A stretch of DNA of 64,000 nucleotides, taken from Delphinus delphis. Taxonomy: Eukaryota > Chordata > Mammalia > Artiodactyla > Delphinidae. Below the pieces are notes generated by a model. It was not told the origin of the DNA, did no database searches, and saw nothing but the letters and a program-made list of their open reading frames with translations. Location of the stretch: assembly GCF_949987515.2 (NCBI RefSeq), contig NC_082685.1:28970168-29034167 (forward strand). Reading direction: 5' to 3'. Below, piece after piece: positions 22,431 to 34,206 of this stretch. The number at the start of each line of letters is the position of its first letter. Position 1 is the stretch's first letter. The position numbers and the translations under genes are program-made.

Positions 22431-24055
22431 AGTCAGTGACAGCTGTCACAACCTCCAGCTTGGGGGAGGGGGTGCTGCAGCACTGAACAAGATTTTTGAA
22501 CGTTACCATTTTCTGAATGTGAAATTTTGACCAAAGGATAACACCGTACTGTCTTCCTCCCGGAAGGGAAGGAGGAAGGGTAATGTGGGGAGATGGGAAG
22601 AGAAAGAGAGTGGATTCAGAAATGACATCCTTATGAAAAAAATCACGAAAGAAACTCAGTAATGACCTTAAAACCTTATAATCCCTGACGCCCTCATGGA
22701 ATTTCAGCAAACGTCTGAAGGATTCTGACAGATCCCACATTTAACACTGGCTGCTCCCTTCTCACCAGCTCAATGCGAGAAGCATTGATTTGCTGAGGGC
22801 CTACTGTGCACGGAGCCCTCAGCTGCTCTGCCCTGCCACTTATAATTCAGCCAATCCTCTTTCTCTTCCAAGAACCCAGGAAGGTTCCGACCCTACTTCG
22901 GACTGAGAGCAGGTGCCCTCACTCTGACTTCATGCGTTAAGAGGTCAGCCTGTCTCCGGGGCTAAGGTCCCCTGTGGTCACAGCAGTCTGGGCTGACCCT
23001 AGAGTCTCAAGCAGGCCAGGCCTTCCCAAAGTCACCTTGTCCCACGACCCCACGTATACACAGATAAGCAAGCAAGATCAGAGGAGGCACCCTGGACTGG
23101 TAAAGCAGGTTTCGGGGTGCTCAAGCTGTTAAGATTAAGGAAATACGTTTTGTTTTTCAGAGCGAGGTGATGGGCAGCATTCTTCAGCTCACAGGCACCT
23201 GGCTCTCCCTTCACCAACACGATTAAGGCAGCCCTGTCCGGGGCTTCTCCTATTTTTGCCTGATTTCTGCTGGGTCAACGTTTACCAGTTTGGCAAATGG
23301 CAATTCGGAGCCTCACACAGAAAACAGTGGCAGCGGTCTCTGAGAAACGCTGGGGGAAAGGACTCTTGGGAGTTTCATGGTCCGATAGCTCTATTCTTTG
23401 ACTCCTCCTGCCTTGACAAGGGGAGGGGGGTGTTGAACATTCTAGAGGCCCTGAGTTTGGCGTCAGGCTTGGGGCTGGCAAACCATCCTTGAGCCTTTTT
23501 TTCTGCTGGAGTTTTTCCAAAATGTAGATAGAGAGCTAGGCTTCCACCGGGGACGCCTCAGCCCCAAACAGGTGGGCTGTGCCCCAGGCCAGCCAGAGCC
23601 CTGGGCTCTCCTTGGGTCCGATACTTGCCCTCTGGCTCCAAAACTTGACCTAGGAGTTCAGGATGACCGAGAGAAGGACTGGAAGGTGGTGGCTTCCTAC
23701 CGGGAAGCATCTACTTTTCACCCTCTACTCTGCGGCTTCACCGTTCCCTCTCAGCTGCCTTCGCTCATATTCATTTACTAGTTCTAATTAGGCACAAAAC
23801 TTTATGCTGGGCCTGGGGAGGCTCGGCAGGATGCGTTACCATTCAGCGGAGAATACAGACAGGAGAGAGAAATGACGATGTGGCAGAGCCGTGTTAGAAG
23901 GGTGCACAGAGGGCCCCCTACCTGAGCTGGGACGAAGACAGCTAGGCAGGCTCCTGGGAAGAGGTGGCCCTTTAAGTGGGTGTAGCAGCACAGGGGGGGA
24001 GCACCAGCAGGCAGGGCAAGGATCCGGTTTGTGCAAAGGAAAGACAGTGCCTTGT
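22431..24055. other. Mostly unique; ancient repeat remnant at the end
   Basis: No gene recognised. 23790-24055 has degenerate text (ttatgctgggcctggggagg) resembling the unnamed ancient repeat at 4921. Confidence 0.35.
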
Positions 24056-24074
24056 GGGTAGGGGGAGGAGAGGT

Positions 24075-24262
24075 TTTTCAGTTTTATTAAGGGGTATTAG
24101 AATCGGCTGGGTGGCAGGTTAAAAATGCAGATTCTGGGAAGCCCCGCTGAGATTCTGGTTCAGTCGTTTTCAGGTAGGGCCCCAGGAATCTGTGTTTTAC
24201 AAGCTCCGTGGGGGAGTAAGGCGGGAGGTTGGCCGATCACACTCTGAGAAACCCTGCCTTGA
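24075..24262. mobile_element. hAT-Charlie MITE (MER3-like)
   Basis: gtattagaatcggctgggtg, then aggaatctgtgttttacaag, ending actctgagaaaccctg. The family name is tentative. Confidence 0.65.
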
Positions 24263-25455
24263 AGGAGTGGGGGAAAGAAAAAAGCCATTTGTGGCTTTGA
24301 TGGGATATTGATTTTCCTGGAATGTTCCCAAAGGGACTTTGGACGGCTCACTAATGACTCGTTCTTCTGTCATTTTACATAGACACACATACAACATCCA
24401 GCAAACTGGAAATGAACGCAGGGAGGGTGTCGGGAGCCTTGCTCATACAGTCGGGCTGTCACCCTGTTCCCGGGATGACGGTGGGTGTTATCTCGGGAAT
24501 GTGTCCGGGCAAGGTCCATGCTTATGCGGTTACGGTGAACCGGGGCCAGGGAGCAGTGATGGGAAAGCCCTCTGGCATCCAGCCACACCTCCCCACCGCC
24601 CTCATGCCAGGAAGGCAAGGCGGTCCACAGGGCCTCATACAGACTTGCCCTCCAGCCTGCAGCTGGCTGCCTGCCCCTCCCGCCCCCGGTCCCCCACCAG
24701 GAGCCTGCCCTCTCCTGCCCCAGTGCCGCCCCACTCAGGCTGCCCCTGGCTGGGTCCAGGGCTGCGCATGGGGGTCCTGGCTCAGCCGGTCCCAGCCTTG
24801 GCCATGGGCACTGTTTCTGCTAGCCCCCTCATGGCGGTACTTCTGCCCTGTTCTAAGCTAGTTCCAGGGAGCCTGCCATTTATTCTGCTGGCTCAAGCCT
24901 CTGCCTGGGAAGCTTACTGGGGACCCCAGACCTCCTTGTCTTGCTCTTGCCACTGTTCTCTAAGGGCTGGAATTCTGCCTCTGTGATCTCTGCCAGGTGC
25001 CCGCGGGCCACCTCCTCATTCTGTGTTGCAGTTGAGAGACACTGCCCCTGCCACCAAGGGTTCCCATCTTCTGACTGCCCCGTGCACCCCGGAGACCACG
25101 TCCTGCCACCGTGGTGGACTTCTACACAGCCTGCCTCCACTCTGACCTCTGGCATCTGACCCCACTGGTGGGCATGCTGCAGGCTCAGGACCCTGTCTTT
25201 TCCCAGCAGGTGTGACCCCGCCCTTTCAACTGAGCCCTCCCCCACTCCCATCCCCGATCCGGCTTCAATCCCTTATTCCATGTGGGGCTGTGGGAACAGG
25301 CTGAGAAGCTCCTACCCCTCGGCAGTGTTTATACCTGGTTGTAAGAATCCACTGCTTCCTGATATTATCTGATATCTATATCGGAGCTAGTTAGAGGCAC
25401 AGTCAGCTACAGAACAAAAAAACAAAACAGTGCTACGCAGACATAAGTAGTGTTG
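24263..25455. other. GC-rich unique sequence
   Basis: Long plus-strand frames (to 215 codons, 24339-24986) arise from high GC. I see no recognisable protein, coding bias or splice structure. Confidence 0.4.
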
Positions 25456-25464
25456 ACTGGCCAG

Positions 25465-25632
25465 GGCTACTCAAACATTAACCTGCAAGGACCACTGGGG
25501 ATCTTGTTAAAGTGCAATTTCTGACTCAGTGGGTCTGAGGTGGAGCCTGAGATTCTGCATTTCTAACAAGTTCCCCGGCGATGCTGATGTGCTGGTCCAC
25601 AGGCCCCACTTCCAGCAGTGAGAGTCAGGGTC
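25465..25632. mobile_element. hAT-Charlie MITE (MER3-like)
   Basis: accactggggatcttgttaa, ctgactcagtgggtctgagg, then catttctaacaagttccccg. Confidence 0.75.
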
Positions 25633-26034
25633 ACGGAAATGAATGGGAGCTTGCCACAGGGGATGAGGCCAAAAGCAGGGCTCAGAATCGAGCATGTGCT
25701 CAGCGAGAGTAACCACCAGGTCCCCTAACTGCCAGACATTCAGAACAGTTGACTCTGGAAGTTCTGAGAAAGAACGACCTAGGGATGCCAGCTGCCCACG
25801 GCCTCTCCTGAGAGGAGAGCTGCTGTGGTTGGTACATGACCCCTGAGCCCTGTCGTGATTTCTTGTACCAGGTGAATCCAGTTCAAGGCCAGCTCTGTCA
25901 TCTTTCCAAATCAGCATCTCTCACAAGAATTTGAACCGGGGACACCGGGTTAGCTGTGGCTGCTGAGGCGAAGAGTTACGAGGTCGGCTGGGGTTGTGAA
26001 GGTCATATGGGTCACCTGCAAACTAATGCTATGA

Positions 26035-26490
26035 TGATGTCATGGCTGTTAGCATTCTTAAGTACTTATTCTGAGTACTGCTCTCGGCTACGTGTCCTAA
26101 ATAAGAGAATCCACGCTATAATTCTCACAATAACCCCTCAAAGTGAATGGCGGTCTAACAGCGTGAGCTCTGGAGCCAGAGAGCCTGAGTTTGAATCTTG
26201 GCTTTGCCACTTTCTAGCTGTGTGACCTTGGGCAAATTACTTAGCCTCTCTGTGCCTCCACTTCCTCATCTATAAATGAGGATAGTAACAGTACCTCCCT
26301 CAGAAAGTTAGTGTGACAGTTAATTGAGCTAATATAAAACACTTAGAGCAGGGCTTGGCACCCAATAAAATCTCGGCTATTATTCTTCTTCGTCTTATTT
26401 GTATAGAGTGAGGAAACTGAGGCTCACAGAGATTAAGTAGCTTGCCCAGGGTCACACAGCAAGTTCAAGGCAGAACTAATTCATAACATG
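26035..26490. repeat. MIR nested in an opposite-strand MIR
   Basis: A well preserved sense MIR (about 26145-26385; gctctggagccagagagcct through gcagggcttggcac) splits an antisense MIR. The outer pieces are about 26035-26140 (aattctcacaataacccctc) and 26400-26490 (gaggaaactgaggctcacag). Confidence 0.8.
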
Positions 26491-27500
26491 GTTTATGAAC
26501 GTATGAACAAATTTCAGATTTGTTGTAGTCTGTCTGTAGGTTTCAGAGGTAGCAGAAACCATGACATGAGCGGGCCGACAGGAGGGAACAGAGGGACGTA
26601 CGTGGAGACCGCTGTTCTTCACGGCCTCCAGCTGCAGCTCCTGCCATCCCGGTAGTGGGGGCTGCTAGGCCCATCCTTAGATTCCTGTGAAATCTCTGAC
26701 CTCACAGCAGCCTCTCTTTTCTAGAGCCATGTCACGTGGGCCTCTGTTGCTTTTGACCAGAACAGGCCTGGCTTAAAGTAGATACCCTCCAGCCAGAGTG
26801 GCGCGGGAGATGACAGATGAGGGAAGGCCTCGTGGAGCAAGTGGTACCCAACGTGGCCAGTGAGGGAGGCGGGGCTTCAACGTACACAGATGGGCAAAGA
26901 TGTTGGTTTGAGACCCGGACTGGATTCAGTTTTAGATTTGTGGTAGTTTGCAGTGCTCGCCTGGACAGAGAAGTGATGTCCAGCCGGAAACTGGAAATAA
27001 GCACCTGAGGTTTCAGTGCAGAGCAGGTGGTCGAAGGCCTGGCGACCCAGGCCGCCACTAGGGAGGAGACTGCACAACGCCTTACTCTCCTGGATAAGAA
27101 TGACTGCCAGGAAAGGAGGAGAGCTGGCAATACGGTTAGACACTACAGGGAAGTCAAGGAAGATGCCACCACAGGTCTCCTGGTGACACTCCTGGAACTT
27201 TGCTCAGAGAATGGGGGTGGGAGGAGGAGAATGGAGGGTATGGCGGGAATGGGGGTGGTGGGGTGGTGGGTATGGAACCCCTCTGTGTCCCTCAGAGAAA
27301 GGAGCAGGGGGTAGGACTGAAGGCTTACTCTTGGGGAGAGAGCACCTGAGCACACTCTAGAAACCCATGGATGCCTGAAGAAAGGAAGAGATGTTTCTGA
27401 GGTGAGGACCAATAAATAAGTAGGCCAGGTTGTGGAAGAGGCTGAAGGGATTCTAGTCCTGGTCGAGTCTCTAGAATGATTTGCACTTGGAAACAAGTCT
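26491..27500. other. Unique or very old sequence
   Basis: No gene recognised. G-rich text near 27205-27260 is low complexity. Confidence 0.4.
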
Positions 27501-27509
27501 ATTCCTTGA

Positions 27510-27700
27510 TCAGTACTTCTCAAACCTAGGACGGTAGCAAAATCACTCAGTGGTTCTTTTTACAAAGGAGTCTGGGTTTCACATAATCCAGAAACTGATT
27601 ATGTTGACCAGAGCCAGGCCTTGGAATCTGCATTTGAGTAACTCTCTTAGGAAATTCAGATGCATGTGGTTGACCAATCATGCTGCCTTGGGGGAAGAAC
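27510..27700. mobile_element. hAT-Charlie MITE (MER3-like)
   Basis: cagtacttctcaaacctagg and ccttggaatctgcatttgag, with a degenerate right end. Confidence 0.6.
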
Positions 27701-27737
27701 AGAGCTCCTTGGCCAAAGTTAAGGAAAAAACACTGCT

Positions 27738-28035
27738 GGGACTTCCCTGTTGGCACAGTGGTTAAGAATCCAATGCAGGAAACACGGGTTGGAGCCCTGG
27801 TCCGGGAAGATCCCACATGCTGCGGAGCAACTAAGCTCGTGCGCCACAGCTACTGAGCCTGCGTGCCTACAGCCTGTGCTCTGCAACAAGAGAAGCCACC
27901 GCTATGCGAAGCCCGCGCACCACAACGAAGAGTAGTCCCCGCTCGCCGCAACTAGAGAAAGCCCGGGTGCGCAGCAACGAAGACCCAATGAAGCCAAAAA
28001 TAAATAAATAAATTTATTTTTTAAAAAAAAGAAAG
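27738..28035 (+). mobile_element. Long CHR SINE with internal deletion
   Basis: The head lacks part of the usual 'cgcctgcc' box (gaatccaatgcagg). Imperfect duplication aaaacactgct / aaaagcactgct lies at 27727-27737 and 28037-28048. Confidence 0.88.
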
Positions 28036-28048
28036 AAAAAGCACTGCT

Positions 28049-28520
28049 TCCCAGTGTTCATAGCAGCGCTATTTACAATTGCCAAGGTATGGCAACCTAA
28101 GTATCCATCAACAGAGGAATGGATAAAGAAAATATGGTCTACATGTACAATGGAATACTACTTGGCCATAAAAAAGAATGACATTTTGCCATTTGCAGCA
28201 ACATGGATGGACTTGGAGGGCATTATGCTAAGTGAAGTATGTCAGACAGAGAAAGACAAATGCTGTATGATATCACTTATAGGTGGAATCAAAAAAATAC
28301 ATCAAACCAGGGAATAAAATAGAAAGAAACAGACTCAACAGACATAGAGAACAAACTACAGGTTACCAGTGGGGAGAGGGAAGGGGAAAGGCACAATACA
28401 GGGGTAGGGGATAAAAAAAAAGAGGGGGTTATTATGAGATTGTATGAAATCACGTGTGTGAAACTTTTGAAAATTGTGAAGCACTACAGAAGTTAAAGAA
28501 TCTTTCATTCAAAAAAAAAA
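28049..28520 (+). mobile_element. L1 ORF2 tail and 3' UTR
   Basis: gttcatagcagcgctattta, MEYYLAIKKN-type sequence, then gtatgtcagacagagaaaga. A short 5'-truncated element. Confidence 0.9.
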
Positions 28521-29470
28521 AAGCGAAAAAAAAAGAAAATACACTTGTTGCCACTACAGTGAGTGCCAGGATCTCCTGCCTTGAATTAAGAAAACCTGGT
28601 TGAAGAGGTAGAGCAGTGATCACTATAGACGGAAGACGGATCCTACTTAAAGGTCAAAGCAAACAGTGTTTCTGACTACAGAACTTTTAAATTCCATAGC
28701 TGGATCTTTGGTGTCATTTACAAGACCTATTATTTTCTAATACAGCATCCTCTTTATCTTCCTAATCCGTAAGTCTTTTGTTCATGTTCTTATGTGTCCG
28801 TAAGCTCTATGAGGAATGATGTCTGTCTCTGGTCACTGCTGAACCCTCTTCTTAGCACAGTTCCCACCAGGAACCAAACACACAAAGGTAATGGCATTCT
28901 TTGTTTTCGATTCTACCCAACACGCAACAGAAGTGGAAGGTAATTTGTGCACGGCTAGAGCCACTTCAGATCTGAGATGACCCAATTGACTTCTAGTGAA
29001 CCCAAACAAACGTCCTGAAGGATGTGCTACTGGGCAAGCAAGAATGCTGCCGTCCAAGCCCACATGCCCTTCAGACACCAAAGCGTCCGAAGGGAATTTG
29101 ATTCCTGCTGAGTCTTTCATGCCAAAGTAACAAGAGATGGGGCTACCTTGAGCACAAGAGTCTATAAGGAGGGTGAAACAAAGATGCTCATCACCACCAG
29201 GACAGGGGAACGTGGTCTAGGAAAGTGATCCTTGGAGGAATTTTGAAAAACTGACTGTACTCAGAAAAAGAGCTCACTCACTGTGCTCGCTGAGAGAGGG
29301 ACATCTCCGAAAATAGGAGCAGAGCAAACAGAAAGGTCTAGCTATCCAGACAGACCCTGAGCAACCGAGCGAAGTTGCTACTCAAGGAATCACAGTAGTG
29401 AAAGGAGCTATGGTCTGAATTACCAGAACAAATTCAGTATTGCTCTTCTTGACAGCCTAGCCTGGCCTGG
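28521..29470. other. Unique sequence with faint L2
   Basis: About 28800-28880 (taagctctatgaggaatgat, then cttagcacagttcc) looks like an L2 3' end. No gene seen. Confidence 0.4.
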
Positions 29471-29730
29471 CCTCCAGGGTGCATTGTGGCGGCAGAGAAA
29501 GTGGCATCCCAGTTCTGCCACTTATTAGCTGTGCCATCACTGGCAAGTTCTCAACTGCCTGAGCCTCAGTTTCCCCAGCAGCAGAATGGAGATGGTAACG
29601 GTTCTCACCTCGCACGGTTGCTAGGAGAATTAAATTGGAAAATGCACTCAAAGCACTCGGCTCAGATCTTTGCACTATCTAGGGTCTCAGCAAGTGTTGG
29701 CTATGATGAGTTCTTATCCACCGGCCACGA
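29471..29730 (+). repeat. MIR
   Basis: Sense MIR: cagttctgccacttattagc, ctgagcctcagtttccccag, acggttgctaggagaattaa. Confidence 0.85.
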
Positions 29731-30114
29731 TCTACATGGTGACAATATCTGCATTCCCCACTCCCTTGGAGTCTCGAGGACTCAGACGTGTGCATGAAAT
29801 CCAGACCAAGATCTGCTGGGGACAGGCAGCAGCTGCCCACCCCCCAGGCCTACAACTCCAAAGTAGCTTAGACCAATTTATTTAAAGGCATTTACTCCTG
29901 CAATGCGAGTTAAAAGATTTTCACATTAAGGCAAAGATGAGCCCAAATCAATTTGATACTTAACACATCAGGAAAGAAATAGCAAGACAGATCTAGAAGA
30001 GGGGAAATTACCAAACTGCAAGGTGCCTGACATCCCTGAAATATCTCCTTCTCCCCCTCCCATAGCTATTTTTTAATACTTCCTGAATCATCTTCAGTTT
30101 TCCATGTGGAACTG
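29731..30114. other. Unique intronic sequence
   Basis: No gene or repeat recognised. Confidence 0.4.
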
Positions 30115-30540
30115 TGGAACTCTTAAATTTTAAAGCGCTTTACAAGGTACTTTAGCATAATCTCATTCAAACTCTCCAAGCATTTTGAGGAAGGGATGTA
30201 TTTACCTACACTCGTGGTTCTCCAATGTGGCTGTATTCCAGAGTCAACTGGGGAGATTCTAGAAATCCCATGCCCAGGCCATACCCCAGACCAATGAAAC
30301 CAGATTCTCTGGGAGTGGGGCGGGCATAGGTGTTTTTAGCACTCCCCCTCTGCTGAGTCCGATGTGCAACTGAACTTGAGAATCACTGACTGATCCTATT
30401 GTCCCGGAGATCCAGACACAGACTCCTATACTCCATTGTGGAAAGGAGACCAAGGGTCATTATTCCCCCGTCATAGAGCAACGAAGACTAGGGCTCAGGA
30501 AGGCCAAGGGACTTGCTGCTATGAGGAAGGGCCACAAACA
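30115..30540 (-). repeat. MIR split by an hAT MITE
   Basis: Antisense MIR pieces at about 30125-30212 (aaagcgctttacaaggtact) and 30430-30540 (gctcaggaaggccaagggac) flank a MITE at 30213-30405 (ctcgtggttctccaatgtgg to ttgagaatcactga). Confidence 0.65.
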
Positions 30541-30955
30541 GAATCCAAAACTCCCAACTGGGGAGCAGCCATTTCCTGGCTTGGTGCAGTCCTACTGTGT
30601 GCCAGCCACTGAGCTGCCTATTAACAAGAACGGAGAGGATGCGGGTAGTCACGCTGTCCTACTACAGCATAAGGTGTCATGGAGCCCAGGCGAGGGAGAA
30701 GGGGAAGGCCTTTTTATACTTCATTTGTGAGCTGAATCTTGATGCAAAGATGTTAAGTGATGGTGAGGCCTGGTGAAAGAAGTGCGGAGGTCCCGCTTGG
30801 ACAATAAGGGTTTGGGGATTGATCATAAAATGTTCTCAAGCCAGTGAAGACCATTTCAACGGGCTGCATCGACCTGTGCTTGGAAGGCTCTTCAAACCTG
30901 GCCAGTTTTTGCCTGCGACCACTCACAGAATACCTCACGTCATTCTAGCTGCAAA
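30541..30955 (+). repeat. Ancient repeat remnant
   Basis: Degenerate copy of the unnamed repeat seen at 4921 (tactgtgtgccagccactga; tgtgagctgaatcttgatgc). No gene seen. Confidence 0.4.
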
Positions 30956-30959
30956 CATT

Positions 30960-31150
30960 TGGCCAGTAGTTCCCAGACTTGAGGGGGCAGCAGTCACCTG
31001 GGATGCTCCTTAAAAGACAGCTCTCAAGGCTCCACCCCCCAGAGTGTCTGATTAGTAGGTATGAGGTGGGACAGGAGAGTCTGCAGGTCTAACAACTTCC
31101 CAGGTGAAGCTGATGACCTGGTTTGGGACCACATTTTGAGAACCACTCAG
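30960..31150. mobile_element. hAT-Charlie MITE (MER3-like)
   Basis: ccagtagttcccagacttga at one end and ttgagaaccactca at the other, with agtgtctgattagtaggtat in the middle. Confidence 0.75.
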
Positions 31151-31550
31151 GCCTGGTGACCAGTCAGGACGTTGAAGAAACACCCAGGGTCCTCCACCTG
31201 CGGCCAGCAAATATTTGTTTTATATCAGCAGTGGAAATAAACCACTCAGGCTGGTTTGAAATTTTTTGAGCTATTAAGATACCGCTTAGTAGTCCCGTCT
31301 AGCAAAAGTCTTTGTTGTCTGGGAAGATGTGTATCTGCTTAAGTATGATCCATTTGTCCAGAGAAATGAGAAGAAAGAGGTTTATGTCCAAAAAAATTCT
31401 GGTGCTCAAAATATATGAACTGAGCAGAAACTACAGAACTATAGATGAAGCTATCAAGGAGGCCTTAATCTCTGTCATTAGAACAGTCCAGACAGTGGAA
31501 CTTAAATATAATGAGAGACCTCGAATTTCATTGTGGCTTACAAGGTAGCT
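31151..31550. other. Unique intronic sequence
   Basis: A 78-codon plus-strand frame (31312-31548) is present but unlike any protein I know. Confidence 0.35.
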
Positions 31551-32299
31551 TCTAATTTATTCCCATTTTGCCAGTGAAGAAACTGAGGCTCAGAAGGCTT
31601 TAAGTAGCTTAAACAAGGTCAGAGAACCAGCCAGTGACCAGGCTGAGGATGTACAATCCAAGTCATGGTCAAGGGGAACAAGGCCTCCCTAGAGGGCTGT
31701 TGTGAGGATTCTGAGAGGAGAGCCTTGCCTCTTTGCCACACCTCATCTGCACTTCCTAGACTCGAAGTAAGACTGGGTTAGGGGTGAAGGAGCCCAGCAC
31801 CCCTTCCTCTGAAGAGCGGACTCGGCACAGGTCTCCTGGCTCAGCATCAGGGAGAAACAGGGAAGACCCGTGCCCTCTGTTCCTCTCGGTGACCATGGAT
31901 ATATAACTCCACGCATTCTAACGTAAAGAGAAGCTCCTTCTGGCTTCTGGGATCTGCTCAGACCTCCTGCTTCCCCATCCTTTATTTTACAACGCGGGGG
32001 CACACCCGACTGGATGTTGCCACCAGTCGGGCTCTGGGTCAGCAAAAGAACTAGAACAAAATTGCTCATAGCGATCACGGCGAGGCAGTTAAACAGTGCT
32101 TGCTTCTGAAGTCACTTCCTGTAGCTTGCTTAGCATAAGAGGGAGGGCCAAGCTGCCTCACCTGCCTTCTTCAGTTCCCTGTCTGTAAAACAGCGATGAG
32201 AGGGCTCCCCCCGACTCCCCTACCCCACCCTAACCCCCAATCCTCCCAGGTTATTGCGAGGATTCAATAAATCAACTGTTAGCGGTCTGCAAAGCAACA
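31551..32299. repeat. MIR pieces, both strands
   Basis: Antisense MIR at 31551-31660 (gaagaaactgaggctcagaa). A degenerate sense MIR at about 32055-32295 (cagttccctgtctgtaaaac; ttattgcgaggattcaataa). Unique DNA between. Confidence 0.6.
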
Positions 32300-32462
32300 G
32301 GGCACAAAGCAGCAGCGTCATGCGCTGGAAACACCAACTTCCAAGCCCCACAGCAGCCCTACTGACACAGACTGGGTGTGTGGGTGGGAGTGAGGGAGTG
32401 GGACCCGGCTTAACAAATCCTCCAGGTGGTTCTGATGCTTCCCCAAGCTTGAGAATCACTGC
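32300..32462. mobile_element. hAT-Charlie MITE (MER3-like)
   Basis: ctggaaacaccaacttccaa, caggtggttctgatgcttcc, ending cttgagaatcactgc. Confidence 0.65.
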
Positions 32463-33060
32463 TCTAGAATGTAAGCTCCGTGAGGACAGGATTTTTGACG
32501 GCTTAATCACTGCCAAATCCCCAGTGCTGGAACAATGTCTGGCATATTACAGACACTCTATTCGTTTACAGGCAGTCAATAAATATTTCTAAGTTGAGTC
32601 CAGATGAAACAGGAGAGGAAATAAACCAAGGTTCAGAGAGCCTGGCATTTCTATTTGCACAGTTTGATGACTGTCTCTCACTAATTTGTAGTAAATGATA
32701 TGAGTTGGAGACTGTCTTATGTCACCCTTGCATTCCCAGCACTTAGCCCGGTGCCCAGCTCATCCTAACAGGCTCTGGGTAACACCGTAGGGAAGGCGCA
32801 AAGGTCTCTCAGATCCAAAGCCCAAGTTCACACAGCAACTACCAACAGGTGTCCTAGACAGGGCCATCCCTCCAGCTTCCTAAGATGGGTCAAAGAATTC
32901 TAGCAAATACCAAGCCCCCAGTCAGAATGTAATTTATCTGTTTAACTGTTTGCCCATCTCCCTGGCCCGAGGGTACACCCCATTGTAGCAGGGACTTTGC
33001 TCTCAACGGAGCCTGAAGCCCAGTAGGCACTCAATAAATACCTGCTGAATGAATGGCCAA
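32463..33060 (+). repeat. L2 3' ends, three fragments
   Basis: 32463-32600 (gtaagctccgtgaggacagg to agtcaataaatattt), about 32640-32790 (cattcccagcacttagcccg) and about 32910-33060 (gtaggcactcaataaatacc). Confidence 0.75.
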
Positions 33061-34206
33061 CCCCTGGCTGGGTGGGACACGATAAACACCAATGCCCTTC
33101 TGCACCACCTCCATGCTAAAATCAGCAGGTTCTCAAACAGCTCTCCAACAGGGCACAGGGAAGCACGAGTGAAGGGCCAGGATATCAGAGCAGTCACCAA
33201 TGGATTCCAGAGACCTCCAGTTCCCACAGCAGCCGTTTTCACTCAGCCATGACCACTGCAACTCATTATCCCTGCTTCACACACTGCCCTGGTGCCAGCT
33301 CCCTGGCAAGAGTCACTTTACTTCAGAAATTCCAAACGAGGGCTTGCCTCTGATAAGACTAGGGGGAAAAGAATTTATTGGTTTATTTACACAATGAGTG
33401 CCCCAAGGTGGTTTGCAAACCCTGATGTCAAGGCGGCTCAGGTGAGCCCTGCTTCAGCAGGAAAAAACTTGAGTTGGCAAGGAAGGGACAATGGTTCTCG
33501 TTTCTCTACCAAGGCAAAGAAGGGTAAACTAGCCTAACTAGTCACAGCTCCCATCTGAAAGCCTGGTGTGTACCAGGCACTGGGTAAGACCCACCATGTC
33601 TGAGGTCCTTTCATCTCCCCACAACCCTCTGGGGTAGGTAGGTCCTACGCTTACAGTAGAGAAGGGACTTGTTCAAGGTGACTTACTATATGTAAATGAC
33701 AGAGGCGGGACTTGGTGTCCTCTGGAGATCGTTAGGAAGGCCTTATCTACTGCAGGGAACAGTGTGGTATGTCAAACCAAAGTTCGGCTGGAACCACACA
33801 TTTTCCTCCACAGTGAGCAAGGTATATATGCTCATAGATGTGTTATTTCTCTGTAGTTACAAAGGTCCCTTTTCCTTTGCTCCCTTCCCCTCTTCCCTTC
33901 CTCTCTCCAAATTCACTGAAAAAGACTGCAGTGGTGCAAAGAGTAAGGCTTTGAAACCAGATGGACCTAGATTCAGATTCCAACTCAGCCCCTTTCTACC
34001 TCTATGACGTTGAGTTTGTCACTTGGCTGTTCTTAACCTCAGTTTCCCCATCTGCAAAATGCCACAAAAATACCATGAGCAACAAACTGTGTTTGGCCCA
34101 CGCGAGCTACTGGATAAAGATGACTAAATATAACTATTAGCATCGCGATCATCAGAGGCCAGTTATGGTTGTCACTGTTAGTGATACAAATGCACGTGTA
34201 AGAAAT
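33061..34206. repeat. Unique sequence with two MIRs
   Basis: No gene seen. Antisense MIR at about 33540-33720 (gtgtaccaggcactgggtaa); sense MIR at about 33915-34160 (ctcagtttccccatctgcaa). Confidence 0.6.

Noticed and set aside
24339..24986. 215-codon plus-strand frame
   Set aside because: GC-driven chance frame overlapped by other long frames; no domain or splice signals.
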